DNA of 64,000 nucleotides. Source: Lysinibacillus sphaericus (GTDB lineage: Bacteria; Bacillota; Bacilli; Bacillales_A; Planococcaceae). The stretch spans positions 1,000,001 to 1,064,000 of the forward strand of contig NZ_CP019980.1 of NCBI RefSeq assembly GCF_002982115.1. Reading direction: 5' to 3'. Of this stretch, positions 49,444-61,189 are shown in pieces. Under the pieces are notes generated by a model. That model was not told where the DNA came from. It made no database searches and saw only the letters and a program-made list of their open reading frames with translations. Position numbers and translations under genes: made by a program. The number at the start of each line of letters is the position of its first letter. The first letter of the stretch is position 1.

Positions 49444-52389
49444 ATGATAAAGAAAGGGATTAGCTGGATACTAATTCTACTGGCCATTACAATGTTAGCC
49501 GGTTTAACATTTAACGATCAAGATACGAGCAATACAGATCTGCAAGCAAAAGATGGCATATTAGATCTAACGGGTATTTCTAAAAATGAAAAAGTAGTTG
49601 CCTTGTCAGGTGAATGGAAGTTTGTTGGAAATGAATATGTAAAGCCAACCGATATTCTGCAAAATGCAAAGGTGGAAATTGTGCCGGGGCCTTGGAAAGA
49701 AAACGTCCAATATGGTACTTATCAGCTTCAAGTTACATTGCCTGCCCATTTCGATAAACTAGGCATCCGTGTAAGAAATATTTGGTCTGCACATCGCCTC
49801 TTTATCAACGGAGAAGAGTTTGCTTCTTACGGAACGCTTGGAACGCAAAAGGAAGGGGCAGTACCGAGTAATCCAGTGTATGAAATCTATTTTAAGCCTA
49901 AAACAAAATCACTGACCATTACATTGCAAGTAGCAGATTTCTATAATGCACGGCATGGCGTCATTTTTCCAATTGATCTTGGTGATGCAGAAACGATTGC
50001 TCACGATGTTGTAAAGGATGTTAATTTAGAGAAAACGACAATCATTATCTTATTTATTTTTTCGATTTTTCATTTTAGCTTGTACTTATTAAGGACGAAA
50101 GATCGAGCTTTTTTCTACAGTGCTCTGTACTTTTTTACATTGGCATTATTAGTATCTACAAGGGGTGAACGGACGCTTATTCGGGAGTACCCTGCCATCT
50201 CCTTCGAATGGTACTTTCGATTACAAGATTTTATTACGTATATCAATGCCGTTACGTTATTCTTTTTCTTTGTCTATACTGTTGAAACGCTAGTGAAGCG
50301 TCGAACAGCTATTACGTTGGCGATGCCGCTAATCTTATACGGAGTAGGAACGCTACTCTTTCCTGCAAGGTCATTATCATTTTTACAATATTTCTTCTTT
50401 GGATACATAAATGTTTTGGCTTTAATAATAATTGGGAGATTGGTCCACTTACTTATCACTAAAAGTACGAAAATACCTAGAAATGAACTAATGATTTTAA
50501 GTGCCTCGATGTTTTCACTACTTATCTTTTCGATAAGTGGCACAGTCGATCAGCTTTTTTTCTCTGGCAAAAATGTTCTTAATCGCGGTGGATTACTATT
50601 TTTTATTCTAGGTATGAACGTCTTTCTCGCAATGCGTCTTATTAATCGAACGACGGAAGCGGAAGTTTTTAGCGAAAGATTGGAAAAGGCTACAATAGGT
50701 AAAGATTCTTTTTTAGAAGTTACAACAAAAGAACTCGAACAACCTCTTTATCATGCACTGAACGTCACAAAATCATTATCAGCACATCGAACTTTAATAG
50801 AGCATCAATTACTTGAGCAACAACTTGAACGTTTACTATATTTAGTAAATGACTTAAAGGATTTTACAAGAATCCGTTTCCAAGATTTTCACATTGAAGT
50901 TCATCCGGTAAATGTGCAAATGATTTTTCAGCATGTCGTTAAAATGCATGAACGCACGATGGAAAAAGCAAATATCCGATTTTATACGCATGCAGATAGT
51001 CAATTGCTAATACAAGCAGATGAGCAAAGAATTAGTCAAATAGTTTATCGTGTGGTGGAAACAGCCATTGCTCACGCGGTCAATGGAGAAGTCGTTCTAA
51101 CAATTATGCATCTTGATGCAGATGTAAGAATAGTCGTTGAAGGAACTGGACCTGACGTTATCAAGCAAATCGCTGCAGACGAAACGGGCCAATCAATCGG
51201 AAAAGCAATAATTGAACAAATGGGTGGCAGCTATTCGGTAGATATTTTACATAATGGCATAAGGTTTTTAATCACATTGCCTTTTGGGGGATATGAGAAA
51301 AAACAACACAATAAAACCGATTATGTTCTGCCGTTACCCCTTCCAACACTAAATGATAATTTACCAAATTTATTGATTGTGGAGGATGATGTTATACATG
51401 CAGAAGTATTGCGAAGTTTGCTTCAGAATCATTACGCAATATCTTTAGCGCATAGTGCTGAAGAAGCGCTTTACACTATTCAGCATAAAAAACCGGATTA
51501 TTTATTAATCGACGAAGTGATGCCGGTGATGGATGGCTTAGTGTTAACCAAACAAATAAGAACTCAATATAGCTATATTGATTTACCGATTATCATGCTA
51601 GTAGCTAATGAATATCCTACGAATATTTCACTTGTACTTGAATCAGGCGCTAACGATTACATTCGAAAGCCTGCATCCAAGGAATCATTATTGGCACGAC
51701 TCTCTGCTATTTCTTTAACGAAAGAAGCGATGACGAATGCTATTGAGCATGAAATGAACTTTTTACAAGCGCAGATTAAGCCACACTTTTTATATAATGC
51801 ACTTAGTAGTATTATTTCCTTCTGTTATACAGATGGAGAACGTGCAGGCCATTTATTAACCATGTTGTCTACGTATTTACGATATATTTTTGATTCTGGA
51901 AAAGAAGGACATCGAGCAACGCTTGAAAAAGAACTAGAAATCATTCAGGCTTATGTTGAAGTTGAACAAGCTCGTTTTGGTAGTAGATTAAGCGTTGTAA
52001 TTGAAATTGATGAATCAATTGATACAGCAAAAGTTGAGGTGCCTAGCCTGCTTATACAGCCTCTTGTCGAAAATGCGATTCGTCATGGAATTTTTGAAAA
52101 AGAAGGAAATGGCTGTGTAATTGTGAAAATAGAAAAAGAAGAAAATTTCCTTGTAGTTCAAATTATCGACGATGGCGTTGGGATGACGGCAGAACAAGTA
52201 GCCGCTTTAACAATGGGGAAAAATATCAGTTCTAATGGAATTGGTTTTACGAACGTATTACGCCGTGTTAAAGAGTTACCAAAAGCTTCGCTCATGATTC
52301 AATCTAAATTGGATGAAGGAACTACAATGATTTTAAAACAACCTTTAAAGGAGCATGCCAATGTGGAAAATTATTATGGTAGAAGATGA
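49444..52389 (+). CDS. 7TM hybrid sensor kinase with an internal receiver and LytS-type kinase end
   Basis: 981 aa from the ATG at 49444 behind GAGGTGGAAA. Signal/anchor helix (~8-25); an extracellular jelly-roll 7TMR-DISM-like sensor (~45-185; GEWKFVGNEY, WKENVQYGTYQL); seven membrane helices (~195-410). A first kinase-like module (~425-640) has TKELEQPL where S-H-E-x-R-x-P-L would carry the His, and VVETAIAHA at the N-box, so it looks dead. A receiver (~643-760) keeps Asp in LLIDEVMP and Lys in IRKPAS. The final kinase has QAQIKPHFLYNAL (His ~782), LVENAIRHG and DDGVGMT, a LytS/YesM-type active site. It overlaps the response regulator gene. Confidence 0.85.
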   Translation: MIKKGISWILILLAITMLAGLTFNDQDTSNTDLQAKDGILDLTGISKNEKVVALSGEWKFVGNEYVKPTDILQNAKVEIVPGPWKENVQYGTYQLQVTLPAHFDKLGIRVRNIWSAHRLFINGEEFASYGTLGTQKEGAVPSNPVYEIYFKPKTKSLTITLQVADFYNARHGVIFPIDLGDAETIAHDVVKDVNLEKTTIIILFIFSIFHFSLYLLRTKDRAFFYSALYFFTLALLVSTRGERTLIREYPAISFEWYFRLQDFITYINAVTLFFFFVYTVETLVKRRTAITLAMPLILYGVGTLLFPARSLSFLQYFFFGYINVLALIIIGRLVHLLITKSTKIPRNELMILSASMFSLLIFSISGTVDQLFFSGKNVLNRGGLLFFILGMNVFLAMRLINRTTEAEVFSERLEKATIGKDSFLEVTTKELEQPLYHALNVTKSLSAHRTLIEHQLLEQQLERLLYLVNDLKDFTRIRFQDFHIEVHPVNVQMIFQHVVKMHERTMEKANIRFYTHADSQLLIQADEQRISQIVYRVVETAIAHAVNGEVVLTIMHLDADVRIVVEGTGPDVIKQIAADETGQSIGKAIIEQMGGSYSVDILHNGIRFLITLPFGGYEKKQHNKTDYVLPLPLPTLNDNLPNLLIVEDDVIHAEVLRSLLQNHYAISLAHSAEEALYTIQHKKPDYLLIDEVMPVMDGLVLTKQIRTQYSYIDLPIIMLVANEYPTNISLVLESGANDYIRKPASKESLLARLSAISLTKEAMTNAIEHEMNFLQAQIKPHFLYNALSSIISFCYTDGERAGHLLTMLSTYLRYIFDSGKEGHRATLEKELEIIQAYVEVEQARFGSRLSVVIEIDESIDTAKVEVPSLLIQPLVENAIRHGIFEKEGNGCVIVKIEKEENFLVVQIIDDGVGMTAEQVAALTMGKNISSNGIGFTNVLRRVKELPKASLMIQSKLDEGTTMILKQPLKEHANVENYYGRR

Positions 52390-53119
52390 AGAACCTATTC
52401 TAAACTTGCATAAGCGTTTACTGGAGAAGAGTGGTCTTTTTAAGGTTATTGCATCTTATACTTCGCCCATAGAAGCAGCTAAAGAGCTTTCAACAATTCA
52501 GGCAGATGCGATTCTGTTGGATATCGAAATGCCTAAAATAAATGGCTTAGAGCTTGCGTTAAAGCTAGTAGAGGAAGGAATTGATGTACCAATCATTTTT
52601 TCGACAGCTTATACGAAGTATGCAGTAGATGCTTTCCGCGTACAGGCGCTTGATTATGTCTTAAAACCGATGACACCGAATACGGTACTGCAATTAGATG
52701 AACGACTTGCAAAATATTATGGTCGTCAGAAACAACACAATATTGCCAAGCTTGAAGTTCGCCTTCGAGGTGAAGCAGGAACTCGTATGAACGGTCAAGC
52801 GATTAAATGGCGCACAAAGGTAACAGAAGAACTGTTTTACTATTTGCTGTTGAATGAAGGAGTAGTCGTTTCTAAATATCGTATTTTAGATGATATTTGG
52901 CCAAATCTTGATGAGCGAAAGGCACTAGCGAATCTTTATAATACGATTTATCGCTTGCGCCAGCTATTTAATGAATTAGAAGTGCCAATTCAAATTGAAC
53001 GTATCAATGATGGCTATGAGTTAAAAACAAATAATGCCGTTGTGGTGCAAATGCCTAATGAGCCTGATTCATTCCTTCTTGAATCAAAGGGCTATTTATG
53101 GGCTTATAAAATAAGCTGA
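52361..53119 (+). CDS. Response regulator with SARP/OmpR-like winged-helix output
   Basis: 252 aa from the ATG at 52361; AAAGGAG precedes it, and the ATG at 52355 is too close. Receiver (~1-120): VEDEEP acidic pair, phospho-Asp in ILLDIEMPKING (~54), FSTAYTKYAVDAF, and Lys in LKPMTP (~105). Residues ~140-235 look like a SARP/Trans_reg_C winged helix (WRTKVTEELFYYLLLNEGVVVSKYRILDDIWP; LANLYNTIYRLRQLF). It overlaps the kinase gene by 29 bp, so they form one two-component system. Targets unknown; being beside the exopolysaccharide locus is only circumstantial. Confidence 0.86.
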   Translation: MWKIIMVEDEEPILNLHKRLLEKSGLFKVIASYTSPIEAAKELSTIQADAILLDIEMPKINGLELALKLVEEGIDVPIIFSTAYTKYAVDAFRVQALDYVLKPMTPNTVLQLDERLAKYYGRQKQHNIAKLEVRLRGEAGTRMNGQAIKWRTKVTEELFYYLLLNEGVVVSKYRILDDIWPNLDERKALANLYNTIYRLRQLFNELEVPIQIERINDGYELKTNNAVVVQMPNEPDSFLLESKGYLWAYKIS

Positions 53120-53160
53120 ATTATATTTTTAAAAAATAGTAAAGAAGAGAGCTTAAGACA

Positions 53161-53200
53161 AAAGCGTTAGATTGACCTGCTAGCAATCTAACGCTTTTTT
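53161..53200 (+). terminator. Terminator-like palindrome, copy 3 (diverged)
   Basis: AAAGCGTTAGATTG pairs perfectly with CAATCTAACGCTTT around a 9-base loop, followed by T. The change from GTGTTAG to GCGTTAG is compensated on the other arm, so the stem is kept. It ends the two-component operon. Confidence 0.82.
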
Positions 53201-53719
53201 GCTATGTTGCTAATGTCCGTTACAACGGCTATGCGCATGCACTAAGAATGCACCCCGTTATATGCCACGCTTTGTTGCATCTTCATTTCTAAGTTGTTCC
53301 TACTATAGCTATGTCCTTTGCTACAACTCGTATGCTCTTTACATTGGTAAAATAATTGCAAAGGAAGGAATCACTAGGTTTTCCATTCATTGAACCTAGC
53401 TAAAAGTTACGAACAGGTTTATTCTTGTTTTTTATATTTACATACAAAGTTTTATGGAGACTTCTGCTGAAAGCAATTTAAATTTTCATCATACAGTAAA
53501 AAAGTGTAAATCTGCTTGACGTGTTTATTATGCTAGTACTCTATAATTTTATTTCTTGAAGTGATTCCATTCGAATGAAATAGGATATAGTATAGATAGG
53601 GTTGTTTGTGCGTATTTGTCACAAAACCGTTACAATTAACGCTCTATGCGAGGTTTCCACTATGTAGCTAGATGAAATCTATTCTCAATTAGAGATATTT
53701 CATTGAAAATAAACTTTGT

Positions 53720-53734
53720 TGATTCTCATTGTCA
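53720..53734. promoter_or_regulatory. Fur-box-like site 1 upstream of sufC
   Basis: TGATTCTCATTGTCA matches the 7-1-7 Fur consensus TGATAATNATTATCA at 11 of 14 fixed positions. It lies 178 bp before the sufC start. It suggests iron control of the operon, known in some bacteria, but not proven here. Confidence 0.45.
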
Positions 53735-53855
53735 GTTTCGATTTCCAATAATCTGAAAATGCTTACAAAGTCTTTATATTTCACGATTTCATCATTGAAA
53801 AGTGAAAGTGGTCAAAATGGTTTGCATAGAGAACGATTTTCAGTTAAGATTAGAA

Positions 53856-53870
53856 TGATAATAATTAAGG
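53856..53870. promoter_or_regulatory. Fur-box-like site 2 upstream of sufC
   Basis: TGATAATAATTAAGG matches the left half of the Fur consensus perfectly and the right half only partly. It lies 42 bp before the sufC start. Weak alone; noted because of site 1. Confidence 0.35.
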
Positions 53871-53911
53871 AATGGTTGCCCATTCATAGAACACATTATG
53901 GAGGTATTTTC

Positions 53912-54691
53912 ATGTCAACTTTAGTAATTAAAGATCTTCACGTTGAAATCGACGGGAAAGAGATTTTAAAAGGCGTAAACCTTACAATTAATACAAATGA
54001 AATCCATGCAATTATGGGACCAAACGGAACTGGTAAATCAACACTAGCTTCTGCAATTATGGGACACCCTAAATATGAAGTTACTTCTGGTACAGTTGAA
54101 CTTGATGGTGAAAACGTACTTGAAATGGAAGTTGATGAGCGTGCACAAGCAGGTTTATTCCTTGCGATGCAATACCCATCAGAAATCGCTGGTGTGACGA
54201 ACGCTGATTTCTTACGTTCAGCTATTAATGCACGTCGTGAAGAAGGCGACGAAATTTCACTAATGAAATTTATTCGTGAATTAGATAAAAATATGGAATT
54301 CCTTGAAATGCATGAAGACATGGCGCAACGTTATTTAAATGAAGGTTTCTCTGGCGGTGAGAAAAAACGTAACGAGATTCTTCAATTAATGATGATTAAA
54401 CCAACTTTTGCTATTTTAGATGAAATTGACTCTGGTCTTGATATTGATGCACTTAAAGTTGTGTCAAAAGGTATCAATGCAATGCGTGGCGAAGGCTTCG
54501 GATGCTTAATGATTACGCACTATCAACGTCTACTAAACTACATCACACCAGATCACGTACACGTAATGATGCAAGGTCGTGTTGTAAAATCAGGCGGCGA
54601 AGAATTAGCACAACGTTTAGAAGCAGAAGGTTACGATTGGATTAAAAAAGAACTAGGAATCGAAGAAGAAACAGAAGAACAAGAAGCATAA
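53912..54691 (+). CDS. sufC: Fe-S cluster assembly ATPase SufC
   Basis: 259 aa from the ATG at 53912 behind TGGAGG. ABC ATPase with Walker A GPNGTGKST (~36-44), the SufC-type signature FSGGEKKRNEI (~145) and Walker B FAILDEIDSGLD (~167-178). It powers the SufBCD scaffold that assembles clusters in the cytoplasm; it is not a transporter despite the family. First gene of sufCDSUB, sufD 18 bp downstream. Confidence 0.97.
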   Translation: MSTLVIKDLHVEIDGKEILKGVNLTINTNEIHAIMGPNGTGKSTLASAIMGHPKYEVTSGTVELDGENVLEMEVDERAQAGLFLAMQYPSEIAGVTNADFLRSAINARREEGDEISLMKFIRELDKNMEFLEMHEDMAQRYLNEGFSGGEKKRNEILQLMMIKPTFAILDEIDSGLDIDALKVVSKGINAMRGEGFGCLMITHYQRLLNYITPDHVHVMMQGRVVKSGGEELAQRLEAEGYDWIKKELGIEEETEEQEA

Positions 54692-54709
54692 GAAGGAGGA
54701 CGAACTAGC

Positions 54710-57664
<2,955 letters not shown>

Positions 57665-57688
57665 TAATTCGTGAACGGAGGAGAAATA

Positions 57689-59086
57689 ATGGCTAAAAAA
57701 ATGCCGGATATTGGCGATTACAAATACGGATTCCATGACAAGGACGTATCAATTTTCCGTTCAAAACGTGGTTTGACTGAAGAAATCGTCCGTGAAATTT
57801 CAAATATGAAGCAAGAGCCAGAGTGGATGCTTGAATACCGCTTAAAAGCGCTTGAAACTTTCTATACAAAACCGATGCCACAATGGGGTGGCGACCTTGG
57901 CGATTTAGATTTCGATGAGATTACGTACTACGTAAAACCATCTGAAGCTACGCAAAAATCTTGGGATGAAGTACCTGAAGAAATTAAAGCAACGTTTGAT
58001 AAATTAGGTATTCCTGAAGCAGAGCAAAAATATCTTGCTGGTGTATCAGCTCAGTACGAATCTGAGGTAGTATACCACAACATGAAACAAGATCTTGAAG
58101 ACCTTGGTATTGTGTTTAAAGATACTGATTCAGCTTTACGTGAAAACGAAGAGATTTTCAAAAAATATTGGGGCAAAGTAATCCCATACACTGATAACAA
58201 ATTTGCTGCATTAAATTCAGCAGTTTGGTCAGGTGGTTCATTTATCTACGTGCCACCAGGTGTAAAAGTGGAAACGCCTTTACAAGCATACTTCCGTATT
58301 AACTCTGAAAACATGGGGCAATTTGAGCGTACGTTAATTATCGTTGATGAAGGCGCACACGTGCATTATGTTGAAGGATGTACTGCTCCAGTTTATACTA
58401 CAAACTCTTTACACTCTGCAGTTGTAGAGATTATCGTCGAAAAAAATGCTTACTGCCGTTATACAACGATTCAAAACTGGGCAAATAATGTTTACAACTT
58501 AGTAACTAAACGTACAGTTGTTGAAGAAAACGGTACGATGGAATGGATTGACGGTAATATTGGTTCAAAATTAACGATGAAATACCCAGCTTGTATCCTA
58601 AAAGGTGAAGGCGCTCGTGGTATGACATTATCAATTGCATTAGCTGGTAAAGGACAACACCAACATGCTGGGGCAAAAATGATTCATATGGCACCGAATA
58701 CATCTTCTACAATCGTTTCTAAATCGATTGCCAAACAAGGTGGTAAAGTAACCTATATGGGTCAAGTTCGTTTCGGTCCTAAAGCAAGTGGTGCACGTGC
58801 TAACATTGAATGTGACACGTTAATCATGGATAATCAATCTACTTCGGATACAATTCCATACAACGAAATCTTAAATGATAATGTTTCTTTAGAACATGAA
58901 GCGAAAGTTTCAAAAGTGTCAGAAGAGCAACTATTCTACTTAATGTCTCGTGGTATTTCTGAAGAAGAAGCAACAGAAATGATCGTAATGGGCTTTATCG
59001 AACCATTTACGAAAGAATTACCAATGGAATACGCAGTAGAAATGAACCGTCTTATCAAGTTCGAGATGGAAGGTAGTATCGGGTAA
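57689..59086 (+). CDS. sufB: Fe-S cluster assembly protein SufB
   Basis: 465 aa from the ATG at 57689 behind ACGGAGGAG. SufB core: [29 protein letters not shown] with the conserved Cys, [28 protein letters not shown] and the end [22 protein letters not shown]. It is the scaffold subunit on which the cluster forms with SufC and SufD. Last gene of the operon; a terminator lies 110 bp downstream. Confidence 0.97.
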   Translation: MAKKMPDIGDYKYGFHDKDVSIFRSKRGLTEEIVREISNMKQEPEWMLEYRLKALETFYTKPMPQWGGDLGDLDFDEITYYVKPSEATQKSWDEVPEEIKATFDKLGIPEAEQKYLAGVSAQYESEVVYHNMKQDLEDLGIVFKDTDSALRENEEIFKKYWGKVIPYTDNKFAALNSAVWSGGSFIYVPPGVKVETPLQAYFRINSENMGQFERTLIIVDEGAHVHYVEGCTAPVYTTNSLHSAVVEIIVEKNAYCRYTTIQNWANNVYNLVTKRTVVEENGTMEWIDGNIGSKLTMKYPACILKGEGARGMTLSIALAGKGQHQHAGAKMIHMAPNTSSTIVSKSIAKQGGKVTYMGQVRFGPKASGARANIECDTLIMDNQSTSDTIPYNEILNDNVSLEHEAKVSKVSEEQLFYLMSRGISEEEATEMIVMGFIEPFTKELPMEYAVEMNRLIKFEMEGSIG

Positions 59087-59196
59087 ACATCCGGTAAACC
59101 TTTCTACATCAGCGTTTCTGTATGGTATGTGTAAGGTGAAATGTGTGAAATACCTACAAATCATCTACAAATTATAAAATTATATGTTTTTTATAG

Positions 59197-59227
59197 AGAT
59201 CGAGTGCATTGCGCTCGATCTTTTTTA
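59197..59227 (+). terminator. Rho-independent terminator of the suf operon
   Basis: AGATCGAG pairs with CTCGATCT around a 9-base loop, followed by TTTTTT. Confidence 0.85.
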
Positions 59228-59816
59228 TTTATATATAATTAATTGTTGTATAGCGATTTATGACAATACAAGTCTTATCTTTAGCTTGGAAGATGCATCC
59301 GAGAAATAGAAAGCTACATTTATGCTGTAGTAGGATAGAGGGAAAAGAACATAGCGAGGTTTATGATGAATCTGTTACCTAGGTTGAATAGACCAACAAA
59401 TTAGATAAGACACTCGAGGGAAATGGATCGTAAAAGACTATAAAAATTATTATTACTATAACCGAATCCAAACAAAACTAAAAACAACCAGTAGCCGGTT
59501 CAATACCGACAACTGGTTGAGTGATGCTATTTTAATTGTTGTCCTATATACCAGGTTTAGTCCCATTTTATGCTATCGACCTTTTCTAAATTAATTACAA
59601 AACAATGGTTTGTGAACATTGTTTATGTGTTTTTTATATAAATTTTCTCCCAGAACTTGTTATACAAAAAATCTAAATATTTTAAGCGATCCTGCAGCCC
59701 TTGTTTAAGATATAATCGTATCATCGTAGGTCTGTATTTCCCTAACGCTACAAATCTAATTTATATTTAAGAGGGGCTGTCTCATCCTAATTTTATTTTA
59801 TTCTAATGAAGATCAT
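59228..59816. other. 589-bp intergenic stretch with an IS remnant
   Basis: Apart from the IS3 remnant at 59400-59564 and a GGGGCTGTCTCATCC motif near 59772 (similar in style to the ends of the 323-bp repeat), I see no gene or RNA motif. Confidence 0.4.
59400..59564 (+). pseudogene. Remnant of the IS3 orfB 3' end and inverted repeat
   Basis: Read on the plus strand, this matches the last ~30 codons of OrfB and the end of the element at 20616-21902: a recognisable …YYYYNRIQTKL… segment, then the CCGGTTCAATACCGACAACT stretch, then a decayed terminal repeat ending GTTTAGTCCC. Stop codons and indels are present and the rest of the IS is gone. It marks an old insertion of the same or a close relative. 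Confidence 0.8.
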
Positions 59817-60149
59817 TTATAGAGGATTACTATACATCCTGCCAGTAAATGTAGCTATATATTCCCCTTTAATATACTCATGTTTTACATATTTTAAAAC
59901 ACCCCTCATTACGCCGTAAACTTCATGATAATACTCATAGGGTACTTCCTTAGGAATTAATGAAGGTGTAGGAAAAGTCAAAGTGATTGTTTGAATATGA
60001 TCATAAACCCAAAATGGTGATACATCAGTTTGTGTTTCTTGTATCAAGGGTATAGTTGTTTCTCTTGCCTGAACAGTTGGATTAGAAAAAGGTAAAATAA
60101 ATGAAGCAACACCTACCATCAATAAACCTTTATTAAAAAAGTTATTCAT
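59817..60149 (-). CDS. Small secreted protein, member 1 of a related pair
   Basis: 110 aa from the ATG at 60149 behind AAAGGAGTG; an ATG three codons earlier lies in that site. Signal peptide with a likely cut after VQA (~residue 26). The mature part ends EYYHEVYGVMRGVL…YIATFTGRMYSNPL, which resembles the end of the upstream gene (…YYEEYIDGKWYHGKL…WRATFTGKINY). The Y-x-A-T-F-T/S-G ending occurs in various small exported Firmicutes proteins. Function unknown. Confidence 0.65.
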   Translation of the reverse strand: MNNFFNKGLLMVGVASFILPFSNPTVQARETTIPLIQETQTDVSPFWVYDHIQTITLTFPTPSLIPKEVPYEYYHEVYGVMRGVLKYVKHEYIKGEYIATFTGRMYSNPL

Positions 60150-60165
60150 ATATAACACTCCTTTT

Positions 60166-60537
60166 TTAATAATTAATTTTACCTGTGAAAGTTGCTCTCC
60201 AAGTATATTGAAGCTTTTCTACTTCTCCAGTTCTTTTTAGTTTGCCATGATACCATTTACCATCAATATACTCTTCGTAATAAATTGAATCTGGTACTGC
60301 AGCAGCAGAAGTATATTCTTTTTTTACAGTTTTAGTTATTGCAGTCCAAGGCCATCCATAAGTTGTAACCTCATCTTTATTTATTTGGTATATTTTACCG
60401 CTCGTATCACCAACCTTTTCTTTTGTATAATCTTCACTTACCTCATCTGTCGTCAATGCTTGTGGCTGAATAACAATTGAACCAAACGAAACAACCAAAA
60501 TCAAAGCTACTATGAAATAAATGATTTTTTTTTGCAC
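60166..60537 (-). CDS. Small secreted protein, member 2 of a related pair
   Basis: 123 aa. N-terminal signal or anchor (KKIIYFIVALILVVSFGSIV), then a polar region and the shared C-terminal motif: VPDSIYYEEYIDGKWYHGKL followed by WRATFTGK. It lies 16 bp upstream of member 1 on the same strand, so they likely share a transcript. No cysteine pair and no export machinery are nearby. Function unknown. Confidence 0.62.
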   Translation of the reverse strand: MQKKIIYFIVALILVVSFGSIVIQPQALTTDEVSEDYTKEKVGDTSGKIYQINKDEVTTYGWPWTAITKTVKKEYTSAAAVPDSIYYEEYIDGKWYHGKLKRTGEVEKLQYTWRATFTGKINY

Positions 60538-61189
60538 TTCCCTTGCCCCTTTCCTTTCATTTTTTAGAATGTTTGGTTAAAAATCGATTCTATTATATAA
60601 TAAAAATGAGAATATTGCAAAAATTAAAATATTAATGTCGAAAGCTATTAAAGATTTTCAACGTGATTGGTAATCATAGAACTACAATGTATGTTTATAT
60701 TAAAACAAATGTTATACGTCGTAGGAAAAGCACTTTTCTTTATGAGCATCCGACAGCTATACAAGTATTAGTAGCTATTGTTGAATCATTATAAAATGAT
60801 ACCGAAAACTGTGATATTATCAAATTAAGTTATCTAAAAGGGATGTATAGAAATACTTGTTATTCTAGCCCTTTTTGCCGGCTTGTTCACGAACACAGTT
60901 AATTGATGAAGTTGTATGGCAAGGGAATATGCATGTATTATATAGTAGAAAGCGGGATTAAATAGTTTTATATCCCTTCCAATTACGCTTCCTTTAGAAT
61001 GAATTATCAAACGTATTCGAGCGATTTCAATTGATTTATGGGTAAAGTGTATGAAAAGTTATAGTATAGTTGCTTGTTATGTTGTATTTCTTTCTATTCA
61101 ACTGTATATGATGGAAAGTTCCATAGACTAATTTTGAAAAATACATGCGACTAGAGCTATTTTAGCTTTAGTCGCTTTTTATTTGTATT
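60538..61189. other. 652-bp region before the IS200 element
   Basis: No ORF with a binding site. A terminator-like hairpin (GCGACTAGAGCTA with TAGCTTTAGTCGC, 61147-61176, then T-rich) stands with no gene before it on the plus strand, perhaps left over from a lost gene. Nothing else seen. Confidence 0.4.

Larger units (their letters stand above)
53201..53911. other. 711-bp region upstream of sufC
   Basis: Long AT-rich spacer. It includes a possible TTGACG (53516-53521) and TATAAT (53542-53547) pair, but the 20-bp spacing is too long to trust. Two Fur-box-like sites lie in its last 200 bp and are listed separately. The frame ahead of sufC is open from 53729 but has no ribosome binding site until 53912. 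Confidence 0.4.

Noticed and set aside
53516-53547. Sigma-A promoter of suf (TTGACG and TATAAT)
   Set aside because: The 20-bp spacing is too long for confidence; mentioned only in the region entry.
61147-61180. Left end of the IS200 element
   Set aside because: This hairpin is followed by a T run like a terminator and does not resemble the paired end hairpins; I placed the left end at the next hairpin (61197).
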